Below are positions 46,253-57,460 of a DNA stretch of 64,000 bases, piece after piece. The stretch's first letter is position 1. Each line of letters opens with the position of its first letter. Source of the stretch: Symsagittifera roscoffensis (Eukaryota > Xenacoelomorpha > Acoela > Convolutidae); the NCBI RefSeq assembly GCF_963678635.1, contig NC_087066.1, positions 26,813,453 through 26,877,452 of the forward strand. Direction: 5' to 3'. The position numbers and the translations under genes were made by a program. The notes below the pieces were generated by a model, which saw nothing but the letters and a program-made list of their open reading frames with translations, did not search any database and was not told the DNA's origin.

Positions 46253-48076
46253 TTGCATAATCAGGTTGTATCCACACTAAAAAAAAAACAAGTTCAAGGG
46301 AATTTTCAAATTGAAGCTCTTTTAGTCTTGATGTGGAACTGTATTGAAAGTTTCCAAATAGTTCACGTGATTTCGAAAAAAAACAGCACGAGCATTTTTA
46401 TTAGATTTCTCTGCGGGCGTTGGGAAAATTCAGTGCAGCTCGCCTAACAGCTGGGCGCTCTTAATATCAGTTCCAATAATAGCTTGTACTTTCGCAGCCC
46501 ATTGCTGCTGATCAAAATTTTAGCTGAATTTTGTAAATATTTCGGATGTCAAATCTTTCTAAAATACGAAATTAGGACAAAAGTTTGATTCCAAGGTGGC
46601 AATTTTCGGACCATGATTCGGAATAATTTGGGCATACGTAGCGTCATTGGGCTGCAAAAGCCTGAGCATAAAATCTCAAAAGTTTGTGATAAAAGTACGA
46701 GCTATATTTATTCTGTGCCAACGATGGCTCGCAAAGGTTTGCTGATCGCTCTTTCAGAATTGTGCAACTCAAAATTAAAAAATCGGACTACAAGGAAGTT
46801 TTAAGCTCTGGATTCTCAAAAATGAATCGAACTGACTCAACTCTGGTGCAATTCTGAAAGTTAAAGTTTTTAATAATTAATAACTAGAATAATGAAGCAG
46901 AACTGATTATTTGAGACGACCGAGTTTTCTGGACGGCCGAGTTGACTGAAATCAGGTCTAAAATTTTATTCCAGGATTACACGGCCGAGATCTCTGGATG
47001 CAGTTTTTGCTACTTTGCTTTAGTTGGGTCCAAAGTTTCGTCACTGTCCTGGTGCGCGCGAGTTGTTCCCAGACTTACACGCAAACCTCAGCCCAGCTAC
47101 TTTACTAATAAAAATTTGTGTCTTTTCTTTATTTGTCGATTTTGTCGGGAAAATTTTTAAACCACAGGTCAAGATTTTATTCGAACTTTGAACACACGTT
47201 AAACAACCACGGTTTTTTACAGCTACAAAATAAACTTCTCTACTGTTTTGATGTGCATGCGTAGCTATATTTTGGATTAATCATTATAGTAATACAGCAA
47301 TGTTCAAATCTTACGAATACTTGCTTGCAGAAGCACACAATACAATCAGGTGAGCATAAAAAATTTTAATAAGTTTAATTTTTTATTCCTGGAACTGTTG
47401 ATTAACTTGGGTTATTGAAATTGCAGGAGCTATACATCTCGCCACATCTGAGACATCTCAATATTGACAAAAACACAATTAAAATGGCTCACAGCTAATA
47501 TGGCTCACATGAAACTGATTGTTGTGAAGCAAACTTAATGAGTACTTTTCAGGCCTGTTTCGCTTGAGCTGCAGCATAAGCTCAAATTGGACCTGGACTC
47601 CAAATCAGCCGATGATCAGGACTCCGATCACCAGAAACCATTCATAGAAAGGGATCTTCTTAACAACCTCTCGATTTTCTAATTCGAAATGATAGTGAAG
47701 TGACAATACTGTCCGCTTCTCTATCGAAAGAGCGGTGGTTTGAAGCTCATCGTGAACTCTACTTAATGAGCAAGACCAGTCTCAGCCCAAAAATTGAAAA
47801 AAAAAGATTTGCTGGTACTTTTTAAGCAGGAGCACAATCGGTGGCTCTGTGAAGAGTTGAACAACTCGTTTGTTTTGGCGTTTTCGCCGAGAAGAAATGA
47901 TTTCATGACAAGAGTTAAGGGGGGGGGGGAGTTTTTAAAATATGGGGAGGGAGTGAGGAACATTAGCGCATTCATTAAGTCTCTCTGCTATCATCAGTTT
48001 CACATTTGAGTCATGTAAGGGTGCCACTAAATTATATATAAATCGTAAGGGGTTATTAAGTGTGATCTGCTAACAG
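46253..48076 (+). other. upstream exon pieces of the unrecognised gene, copy B
   Basis: These are the counterparts of the copy A pieces. 47300-47349 (MFKSYEYLL; donor GTGAGC) joins in phase to 47553-47682 (VSLELQHKLKLDLDSKSAD ending LLNNLSIF, then TAA). The next protein-like piece (EVTILSASLSKERWFEAH) is in another frame; removing the doubled TC at 47670 would restore continuity. The next (EHNRWLCEELNNSFVLAF) needs a shift at the A run near 47802-47811. Both breaks are shared with copy A, so they predate the duplication or reflect unrecognised splicing. An earlier segment (about 46612-46804) is broken here by one deletion relative to copy A. Confidence 0.35.
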
Positions 48077-50082
48077 TCGTAAATACCCGATCACTGTCGA
48101 GAACATCGAACTTCGGTTCCGAGGTCCAAACGACGACGATGACGACGACGACGTAGACTCTGTTTACTCGTGTGATTTTGAGTTCGAAATCGTGGCCTGC
48201 AGTTCTACTTCTGGTTTGCACCTGTTCGACTATGGGGGAATTATTCTCAATGAGACTTTTGTGATACTAAACAAGGAAGACGAGAAGTTAAATATTCAGT
48301 TAAAGTGAGTACGTTTTCAAAATTTAAGACATTTTTAAACAGACATTTCATTTAATCCCTGTAAGTTACGCGTTTATTAGCAAGCTATGAGATTAGCTAG
48401 GACATAAAGTTGTTAAATTGTATTCTAAACTATACAATTGCATGACGAGCACGAATTGATAAAATCAGGGGCGGATCAAGTATTTTCGAGGAAGGGGGAT
48501 TTAAAAAAAGTCGAAAAATTGATCAATTTTTTTTTGGTCGACTGATTTGATTTTCTGAGCTCTCCAAATCTTTATAAAACTCAATTTAGACCTAAGTATA
48601 AGCGCCGCAGAAATTTTTCTGGAAAAAAATTTGGCCAAAAACAGGCGGTCCCCCTCAAAATTAAAATAAACTGGCGCCGAAAGCTCCTTCAGAATTTTTT
48701 ATGGTCAGTCAGCTTAAACTGGATATCTCAAAATAGTGCAAAGTGGGACCCTTTCGGTGGACAAGAAATCGAAGCCGTGAACAACTCTCCCAAAACCACA
48801 TAACAGCCTCAACTTACCATTTTTCGGTGCCGCGACAGCTTTTTGAACCAAACATGTTCAAAAACTTGTCGCGGCCAAGTCATTTTTGGACGGTTTTGAC
48901 CAAGGCGTAAATTTAAGGGTTGGTCGACCAAAAATTGATGACGTGAAATAGTACCAACGGTATTTCTAAGGAAAATGTCTGAAGTCTTCCCCTTTCTTCA
49001 ATAAAACAGTCATTGTTTCTAGTTGGTAGGGGCGTTTGTTTTTTAAATCGGCTGTTTTGTTTTCCAGACCAATTTTACTCGCCAGTTTTACGAGCAGCTT
49101 CCTTATTTACGACAGCTTCTCGGGTAAGTTTTATATAACCAAAATAGACAAAAACTCAAGCCGAATGGCCGAATACAAAATAGACACGAAATCTGTCGGA
49201 ATCGATCTATCGTTTGAGTCGTGTTGTGTCGGAATAGAACTGAGCAGTGTTCTGATTGGTCGACGAGATGAGCTATTCTTTTTCGACATCAAGTCGGGCG
49301 ATTTCAAACGAGAGTTGAAAGTGGAAGACATTGATTGTATCCAGAGTGCTACTGGGTGTAGAGGGGGAATCGTTCTCAGGTTAGCTGGTTTTTTAGTTTA
49401 ATCGCAAAATTAAAAAAAATATATTTGTTTCTGCATTTCTTCATGTTTTAGTGGGGTGTCAAAGAAATCAGGTAATCATGTAATTGTGATAAATTATGGT
49501 GGAAGCTTAAAATATTTTTATAGACAGACCAGACCGTTAACATACCGTCAATGTGTCTTTTTAATAAAATCTGAATGTAAATTTTTGAGCAATTTTTGGG
49601 GGTCATTTTCCCCATCCATTAACTAACACAGAGGACCCCGAACTCTCATTTCAGCCATTTCTTTACCGCTCCTTCTTAACAGATTAACCGAGGATTATAT
49701 TCCAGGTATCTTGGTCCGCTTTTACGACTATCTTTTTATGGCCAAATGGCAACTCGGTCATCAAGAGTGTCGGGCGCTGCTAAGCAGCGGATACTCTCAA
49801 GTCAGATACTGCGAAGAGTACGATCGCACATTTCTCCTCGTGAACTCAGAGCACCTGCACGTTTTAGTTATCGAAAACAACGGACTTCTGTTTTGCAAAA
49901 TCAGTCTAACTGAAAATATAAAAAAAGAGCGATACTATTTTGACATCAAGAAGCACAGCAACAGTTTGTTTTTGTTGATTTGCAGTAAAACTGGAGAGGC
50001 TGAAATTTATTCAATGACGATTGGACCAAAAAAACTCAATGCGAAACTAGATATTGAAAGCAAAGATTATGTTATGTGTTAG
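48077..50082 (+). CDS. three 3' exons of an unrecognised gene (propeller-like)
   Basis: The exons are 48077-48304, 49068-49379 and 49683-50082; all joins are in phase with GT-AG borders (GTGAGT/TTTTCCAG, GTTAGC/CTTAACAG). The protein part begins KYPITVENIELRFRG, has a run of seven Asp, then SVYSCDFEFEIVACSS and LHLFDYGGIILN. Exon 2 gives FTSSFLIYDSFSGKFYIT, then VLIGRRDELFFFDIKSGDF. The last exon gives LTEDYIPGILVRFYDYLFMA, HLHVLVIENNGLLFC and ends SKDYVMC. Repeated strand-turn-strand patterns (FLIYD..SGKF, LFFFD..SGDF, LHVLVIENNG) suggest a WD40-like or other beta-propeller C-terminus, which is inference. The reading frame is intact here. The 5' side enters the duplicated unit, where the frame is uncertain. 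I do not recognise the family. Confidence 0.65.
48467..48990 (+). repeat. hAT-like repeat copy, left terminus kept
   Basis: It starts CAGGGGCGGATCAAGTATTT, like the complete MITE at 9578. It shares TGAGCTCTCCAAATC, GCGCCGC and GGTCAGTCAGCTTAAACTGG. The right terminus is not found. It lies in the intron 48305-49067. Confidence 0.6.
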
Positions 50083-50207
50083 ATAGAAAAGCTTTTAATC
50101 TGAATTATTGAAATGTCTAATTAACAGAGACAAAAAATTTCAACCTGAACTTGAACAAAACATCTTCAAAAAACGTCGGGTGATTGTTGAGTAGATTGAA
50201 TCAGCGA
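49354..50207 (+). repeat. local duplication, parent copy (last intron and last exon)
   Basis: From GGGTGTAGAGGGGGAATC to GATTGAATCAGCGA. It matches 51086-51928 at high identity by eye. Confidence 0.85.
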
Positions 50208-51085
50208 TTTTAAATCATGAGGGCAGTATTTGGAAACACAATCACGGAATAAAATCGAAATTTGGGATTATAGTGGGTTCAGAGTACTTAATATCAAATC
50301 ATCAGTATTTCAGATGAGATGGTTAGTTAAAAGTTAAAATGATCAGTATTGAGATGAGATGCTTGGTTGAAATCGTCAGTTTTTGAGATGAGGTGGTTGG
50401 CTTAAAGTATTAGCTTAAAGTTGATTTCAAAAACTCAAAGATGTTCATGAAAAGAGTTAATCAAACTGTTATGGTCTGTTCTGGTTTGTCCGCAATCTGA
50501 AAATATTTGAAAAATGTTAATTTAAAACGTATATATTTTAATTGAATTTAATTGAGATGAACTGATAAATTAGCTTACTTCAGTTTGTTCAGTAGCCAAG
50601 AATTGGGATCAAAAATAGGGTGGGTGTTAGATAGAATTGAGATCAAAGTTGGCTGTTTGACAAGAATTGAGATCGAAGTTGAGTGTTTGACAGGAATTGA
50701 GATCCATGTTGGGTGTTTAACAGGAATTGAGATCGAAGTAGGGTGTTTGACGGGAATTGAGACCGAACTGAGGGGCAAAGATTTGAGGTCGAATGTTTGA
50801 CCAAGAATTAGTAGATCGACCTAGTAATTGAGATTGAAACTGCTGGTGATCACATAGTGAATGAATCATAAAATTTAAAACGCTAATACAAATATACATA
50901 GGTGTAATTGGAATCAGCAAACAAAATGTGGATTCCATTTAGAATTTGCGGATTCCACTCACAATTTGCGGAATCCGCTACACCTCATTTTACCTATTTT
51001 ATTGTCTTATTATTTGTTTTAGAATTTCACAAACTAATCCGGCTTCCGCAAATACTGTTTCGGATTCCGCAGTTTTGCTTATACC
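50208..51085 (+). repeat. GGAATCCGC-rich dispersed element, copy 2
   Basis: It starts AAATCATGAGGGCAGTATTT and contains the 30-bp minisatellite. It ends in a cluster of GCGGATTCC words finishing CCGCAGTTTTGCTTAT. It aligns with 55765-56653. Its two ends coincide with the ends of the flanking 850-bp gene duplicates. Confidence 0.7.
50600..50775 (+). repeat. 30-bp minisatellite
   Basis: GAATTGAGATC recurs exactly every 30 bases (50634, 50664, 50694, 50724, 50754) with a slightly longer first unit. The unit is GGAATTGAGATCGAAGTTGG plus GTGTTTGACA. Because 30 is a multiple of 3 it yields an open 10-residue repeat (IEIEVGCLTG), with no evidence of translation. Confidence 0.9.
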
Positions 51086-51928
51086 GGGTGTAGAGGGGGA
51101 ATCCTTCTCAGATTAGCTGGTTTTTTAGTTTAATCGCAAAATTAAAAAAAAAATTATTTGTTTCTGCATTTCTTCATGTTTTAGTGGGGTGTCAAAGAAA
51201 TCAGGTAATCATGAAATTGTGATAACTTATGGTGAAAGCTTAAAATATTTTTATTTACCGTTAACATACCGTCAAAGTGTCCTCTTAATAAAATCTAAAT
51301 GTAAGTTTTTGAACAATTTTTTGGGGTCATTTTTCCCATCCACTAACTAACACAGAGGACCGCGAACTCTCATTACAGCCTATCTTTACCGCTACTTCTT
51401 AACAGATTAACCGAGGATTATGTTCCAGGTATCTTGGTCCGCTTTTATGACTATCTTTTCATGGCCAAATGGCAACTCGGTCATCAAGAGTGTCGGGCGC
51501 TGCTAAGCAGCGGATACTCTCAAGTCAGATACTGCGAAGAGTACGATCGCACATTTCTCCTCGTGAATTCAGAGCACCTGCACGTTTTAGTTATCGAAAA
51601 CAACGGACTTCTGTTTTGCAAAATCAGTCTAACTGAAAGTATAAAAAAAGAGCGGTACTATTTTGACATCAAGAAGCAAGCAACAGTTTGTTTTTGTTGA
51701 TTTGCAGTAAAACTGGAGAAGCTGAAATTTATTCAATGACGATTGGACCAAAAAAACTCAATACGAAGCAAGATATTGAAAGCAAAGATTATGTTATGTG
51801 TTAAATAGAAAAGCGTTTATTCTGAATTACTGAAATGTCTAATAAACGGAGACAAAAAATTTCAACTTGAACTTGAACAAAACATCTTCAAAAAACGTCG
51901 GGTGATTGTTGAGTAGATTGAATCAGCG
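51086..51928 (+). pseudogene. duplicated last exon, frameshifted
   Basis: A copy of intron end plus terminal exon. The exon portion (from 51415, after CTTAACAG) keeps the frame to about 51676, where one base is lost relative to the parent (AAGAAGCAAGCAAC against AAGAAGCACAGCAAC). That ends translation early in QATVCFC. No upstream exons precede it, so it is a truncated pseudo-exon. It retains an AATAAA (51840) that the parent has as AATTAA, so it may have kept an older 3' processing signal. Confidence 0.8.
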
Positions 51929-52807
51929 AGTTTTCTATTCGATTAAATCGGCAAATTTCACAAGAAACATTTCTGCTAACATTTCATGATTGTTAGCATA
52001 ACAAAAATTTCTGGTATCCCGATCAACGAGAAGCCAAGTCAAATCATCAAATCAATCAGCCTATTCATAAAAACTCAAATATTTATAATGTAAATGGCAG
52101 CCAATTAAAGGGAGCAAACCCACGCCTACTGCTAAATTTAATGAGGAATGATTTCCTTAGCACTTTCACCATCTTGTCTTGAAAACTTTTCAGCCGGGGT
52201 GGGTTTAGGAGAGAGGAAGTGGGGGACTTTCCCTTCCCTTCTCAGCGATTTGACCCCTCACCAAGCAAAAGGTCCCCCTTTGGTTTTAATTTATGACATT
52301 CATTTTTGATTGAAGAACTCTGAAATGTTTCTAGAGGGCTCTTCAATTTGGCGCCAATATATACTAACTTTAAGGAGCGCGCGCCGAAAAAAATCCCAAA
52401 AACGGCATTTTTACCAGTTTTTTTTTTAATTTTGACTGCGGAGCAAAGTTTTCTAGTCTATATAGGGTCTTATAGTAATTCTAAGAGTGCTCGGGAAAAT
52501 AATTAGGTCGACCTCAAAAAAAACAAAAGTGGACAAAATTTTCGAAATTTTTTTGAAACCACCCTTCGAGAAAATTCTAAATCGGCCCCAGCTTTTCAGC
52601 GATACTGATGACAAAAACTCGGAATCTTGCAGCGGCATTCAGAAAAAAATTTCACCAATCTCAATTTGTTTAAATTAACATCCGAATTGTAATCCATTTC
52701 TGAAACTTCCATGACACATAAACAATCTGTTATATGTAATTTTTTCCTTAACCATTTATAGCGCCGTCTCGGCTCAATTTTATCTCGGATAAATTATCCG
52801 ACATGGG
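51929..52807. other. non-coding interval with hAT-like fragment
   Basis: No gene. The segment 52195-52660 is a reversed, degraded copy of the hAT-like repeat. Confidence 0.5.
52195..52660 (-). repeat. hAT-like repeat, reversed and degraded
   Basis: TTGACCCCTCACCAAGCAAA, AGGTCCCCCTTTGG and AGTGCTCGGGAAAATAATTA are the complement of landmarks in 9650-9910. It has no clear termini. Confidence 0.5.
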
Positions 52808-54415
52808 TTATTTCGATCCCATAGGCGCCACACACAAACCTCTAAGTTTCTTTTCTACATAACACGGAGTGTCCTCAATTAGGAAATCCCTCGTATCGCC
52901 CTCTTCGTAATCCTCCACAAATAGTCGGGTAGTCAGACATGCTTCGCGACTGGTCTTATTTTCATTTCCCGCCCATTGGTGGTCTCCCACAAATTCGTCA
53001 TCCATACGCTTAAAGTCACTAATCGCATAATATCCAAGGTCATCGTCTCTAATTCTTTCCATTTCTTTTCCGACATCGACGGTGACTTTGAGTTTAGCAA
53101 AACCTAACCACAGTTTTTCGTTGTCGGACTTTATCTTATTTAAAAGTATTTGATTCCAAACCATCTTTAACTCGTTATCTCCTCGATCGTATAAATGACC
53201 ATTATTCTGCCTAAAAGAAATATTTTTGGCGAGTAACTTTTTTTGATTAAAAACTTAGTTCAGATGAGCCAAATGATAAGTTTCGACATTCGACAATCGA
53301 GAACTCATATTGATTGAAACAAGTCCTGAACAAAATCAAATTGTATCACCACACAGTCTTCCAGGTCAGAAAATGCGCCTGAGTTGCGATGCTGGGCAAA
53401 TACATCGCAAAAGCGAAAAGATATAATTGTCAACAAGGATAACCGGTTGCTGTGCAAGTAGCACAGAAAAATCCGACCATACTTACAAAAACCAAAAGAG
53501 ATTTTTTTTCAGTTTCGGGTTGTTTTTCTGCGTGGTGTGATGAAAGGATCTGACGGAAGCCTACACATTAGGCATATTCAACATTCACAGCAGAGAAAGC
53601 AAATTAAAAGAAAGCTTTAAAAATGCATGGAAAACAAAAAATAGACATTACAAAAATCATTTAAAAAATTCTAAGAAATTTTTTTTTGGATTTTGAAGTT
53701 TTTTGTTCCCAAAACGGCACTAACAACTTTTTAATGCAGCAAAATTAAAGTTTATACTCTTATCTTACTATAAAAAGCTGGCTGTTTTGCTTTACTTGCC
53801 CGAAATTGTTCTAAAACTCAAAAGTTTCCAACCAGCTCTTCTCGAATTGAGGAAATTTTTCGGAAATGTTTTTTATGTTGCTCGAGCCACAACTGAAAAG
53901 ATATAAGATGCTAATTTTTTGTCCTAATCTGTTGATTGTTTGCGGTATCCGTTTCTACCGAATTTCAACGGTCGGAACAAAAATATCGCAACTGTAGAAG
54001 TATGTATACTCATAAAACACTTAACGACGTAAGGTAGTATGAAAGAGATTTAAAAGAATCAATTTTAAATCAAAAGTGTGTCCATCGCATGGCTAACAAT
54101 AATGTTGAACTTGGTACTAATTGTAAGTTATATAATATTATACAATTTTCAAACCAAATTAGCAATTTTTATTTTTATTTTTTTTTTCAAACTTATCCCG
54201 AAGTGGCGGTTAATATATTGGTATTGTGATGAAAAGACTTGCCTCTCGCAGTAATCTCTTGCTTCGTGGATGTAGCCGAATTTGTCAGAGAGCTGGTAGC
54301 ACCCTGTGTGATGTCCTTTTCTTAGAACTTTCCATCCATAAGGACAGAGTGCTGTACGTACTCCAATCACAGTCACTGAGATCAGAAAGCATTGTGCAGA
54401 AAGACTAGTTAACAT
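52808..54415 (-). CDS. C-type lectin-like domain protein, secreted, two exons
   Basis: Exon 1 is 54415-54243 and exon 2 is 53210-52808. A signal peptide (LSAQCFLISVTVIGVRTA) is followed by CPYGWKVLRKGHHTGCYQL, then EARDYCERQ, joined to NNGHLYDRGDNELKMVWNQ, then EKLWLGFAKLKV (the WIGL strand). Next come HQWAGNENKTSREACL and IEDTPCYVEKKLRGLC, placing the four core cysteines as in C-type lectin domains. About 190 residues; one domain fills the protein. The Ca2+/sugar EPN/QPD and WND motifs are absent (NEN and LIED stand there), so classical Ca2+-dependent sugar binding is unlikely. The intron can be read as GC-AG (AG|GCAAGT) or GT-AG four bases on; both give the same residues. It carries a family-2 element. 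Confidence 0.8.
53432..53980 (-). mobile_element. family-2 hairpin element, copy 3, in the lectin intron
   Basis: It starts AACAAGGATAACCGGTTGC, has the stem-loop CTGTGCAAGTAGCACAG, then ATCCGACCA. It ends CGGTCGGAACAA; about 549 bp. Confidence 0.65.
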
Positions 54416-55129
54416 CTTTCGAAGCAGAGTGATGAAGAATTTCTACTGAAACAGCAAATTTAGAGGTAACTGTCTCAAAGCCGAGTTTTAGTCTTGACAC
54501 ATGAGAAAAAGAGTCCGACAACTTGGCCACTTGAAGGTTTGTAGTTGGCCACCCTGTTTTTAGTGTAAATTGACTAATCCAAAATAATTTTGGAACCAAC
54601 GAATGTTTTGTTCGACCGAAGGCAACCTTTGTTTGCAAAGTTTGTAAACTTTTATTAAATATCCGCCCCCTTTTCCCCTCCTCAAAAGCTATAGATGCTG
54701 CACTGATCTGACTCTTACATTTTTTTTGTAAATGGGTAAATGGTGAACAAATTTAGTTTCAAACAAGTTTTTCGGTGTTTTTTTTAAATCTCACCTTTTT
54801 CAATTTATTAAGGCACTGCAAAATCTAATGTTACCGCATAAATTCTAATGTTCTAATTTTGCTTATGTTATAAAATCATCATTTTGTGTAAAATGGTAGT
54901 GAAAAAAAAGGAAACTTTTGCTTAACCAGGTCAGCAGAAAAATGTGACGCAGAGCTCAAACTTTTCCATTTCAAACCCGCACAGGCTTAAACTATGTTTC
55001 CCATCTGTGGCCATGAAAAACAAATACGAATTGATGAATAGATTCAATAAATAACGGCCGAAACATTTTAAATAACGGCCGAAAATGTTAGATTATCTGA
55101 ATTCACGCCAATGTTTTTGGTATGCTCCC

Positions 55130-56830
55130 AAAAAAGCAAATCAGTGAACAATTTTGTGTCTGTATGTTCATGGATTCCAGAGACAAATCTTTAAACATAA
55201 TTCAAAATGTAATTGGATTCCACTTACGAAACTTCCGTGGATTCCGCGTACAAATGCGTGTAAGGTAAATTTTGTCGGCACATTTGTTGTGTCGCGGATT
55301 TCGCAACAAGCGAACATAGCTTGTTGTTTTAACACGCAACTGTAAGTGGATTCCCTAAAATTTTAGTGGAATCCGCAAATGTTAGTGGAATCCGCAAAAT
55401 TTTTAAGCGGATTTCGCAAACTGTAAGTGATTTCCGAAATTTGATTATTACTGAACTTGCATATGAATAATTAAAAGCAAGAGCTGGAACTATTATCTAT
55501 AGCAATGCGGAATTTGAAAGCAAGGACTTAACGAACAAATCTAAAATCATTGGTTAACTAAATCGGTGGATGTCACCATTTTCCAGCAGGCTATTTTTGA
55601 GATCATAGTTTTGGAAACACAACACCGAAAAAATTCATTATTAGGAGTCATTGGCTTGAGAGTGTTAGGAAACAAAACACACATCATATCTCCTAATTAG
55701 TTCAGTATTTGGGATTTGATCAATCCATATACTGATCTAGTGGAACCCAGTTTTAGTGATGTTAAATCATGAGGGCAGTATTTGGAAACACAATCACGGA
55801 ATAAAATCAAAACTTGGGATTAAAGTGGGTTCAGAGTACTTAATATCAAATCATCAGTATTTGAGATGAGATGGTTAGTTAAAAGTTAAAATGATCAGTA
55901 TTGAGATGAGATAGCTGGTTAAAGTCGTCAATTTTTGAGATGAGATGGTTGGCTTAAAGTAATAGTTTAACTTTAGTTTCAAAAACTCAAAGATGTTCAT
56001 GAAAAGAGTTAATCAAACCGTTATGGCCTGTTCTGGTTTGTCCGCAATTTGAAAACAGAAAAAATGCTAATTTAAAACGTATTTATTTTATTTGAATTTA
56101 ATTGAGATGAACTGATAAATTAGCTTACCTCAGTTTGTTCAGTAGGCAAGAATTGGGATCAAAAATAGGGTGGGTGTTGGACAGAATTGAGATCAAAGTT
56201 GGCTGTTTGACAAGAATTGAGATCGAAGTTGAGTGTTTGACAGGAATTGAGATCGATGTTGGGTGTTTAACAGGAATTGAGATCGAAGTCGGTTGTTTGA
56301 CGGGAATTGAGACCGAAGTTAGGGGCAAAGATTTGAGGTCGAATGTTTGACCAAGAATTAGTAGATCGACTTAGTAATTGAGATCGAAACTGCTGGTGAT
56401 CACATAGTGAATAAATAATGTAATTTAAAACGCTAATACAAATATACATACATGTAAATGGAATCCGCAAACAAAATGCGGATTCCATTTACAATTTGCG
56501 AATTCCACTCTCAATTTGCGGATTCCGCTTACAGTTGCGGCATCCGCAACGCCTCATTTTAACTATTTTCTTGTCTTATTATTTGTTTTAGAATTCCACA
56601 AACTAATCCGGCTTCCGCAAATACTGTTGCGGATTCCGCAGTTTTGCTTATTTTTGGAGCGGTACAGTGTTTTAGGTATTTGTTTGTTAGGTATTCCAAA
56701 ACTGCAAAGAAGATGCGGAAGAAAAGCAGCAATGATGCGGATTCCGCAACAAATCTGGTTTTGGCCTGTTTTGGAATCCACTTAGAATGCACAGAATGCA
56801 CAGTTTTGGCTCGTAATGCGGCCCCAAACT
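55130..56830 (+). repeat. GGAATCCGC-rich dispersed element, copy 3 (longest)
   Basis: Its left part (55150-55575) is the inverted counterpart of 7590-8010, its middle (55765-56450) matches 50213-50880, and its right part (56450-56800) matches both 50910-51085 and, inverted, 6838-7180. It therefore joins the other two copies into one element of about 1.7 kb. Dense GCGGATTCC words lie at both ends and none in the middle. No transposase. Confidence 0.65.
56150..56325 (+). repeat. 30-bp minisatellite, second locus
   Basis: Same unit, same number of units and same order as 50600-50775, with a few substitutions, so the array was present before the element copies dispersed. Confidence 0.9.
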
Positions 56831-57460
56831 GTCAGCTTCCCATTGGGTAGTGAGTATTAGCAGTGACCTAGCGATCGCTCATTGGATGAACAAAAATTTA
56901 GAGCGAAAGATTGATTGTTCCCGCGACTTATTTCTAGACTTTAATAGTCGCGCCGCGCCGATTCAATTCAGTGACCGAAATGTACAGTCTGGATACTGGC
57001 GGCTTATAAAGATATGGATCTACTTAACAATAGCTTTGAATAAAAGCAGTAATTTACCCAATAGCGTTCTATGTAAATTTCAAACTTTGCTGCATTCTGA
57101 TTGATCGAAAATTCGACCAACTTAATCTACTACTTAATCTAGATCCAAATTTGATTACAAAGTCTCAAAATATTTTACTCTAAATGCGAGCAGCGATAGG
57201 CTGAAATTTAGTCGCTGTTTAGTCTTGAAATGAGACATACTGGACATAAGTTGCGAACTTAGAAATTTCCGAGATATGGAGGCTTCGATAGTCCAAACAT
57301 TATACAACAAACTCGGCCCGGGTCCTTCTAATTTGCTGCATTTTATGCCCGTAAAGTTTCGTGCGCTCTAGTGGCATCAAACTTGTCAATTGAATTTTGG
57401 GACAATATTAGAATAACTTTGACCAATAATTGTAGTTCGTGTTTTAAAGATAGGACTATT

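Larger units (their letters stand above)
43666..48244 (+). repeat. tandem duplication, right copy (B)
   Basis: It starts ATTAGTCAAGTTGCAAACCT at the join with copy A and ends GGGGGAATTATT. Beyond that point the coding exon continues into unique sequence (CTCAATGAGACTTTTGTG), so copy B is contiguous with the gene's 3' end. Confidence 0.85.
54416..57460. other. gene-free interval dominated by the GGAATCCGC element
   Basis: No gene. 55130-56830 is the longest copy of the GGAATCCGC-rich element. Flanks are AT-rich with nothing recognised. Confidence 0.5.

Noticed and set aside
50575-50800. Genes encoding 10-residue repeat proteins (both strands, also 56125-56350)
   Set aside because: A 30-bp unit keeps all frames open automatically; it lies in a transposable repeat.
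54405-54638. 77-codon minus-strand frame upstream of the lectin
   Set aside because: It overlaps the lectin signal-peptide start in another frame and shows no domain.
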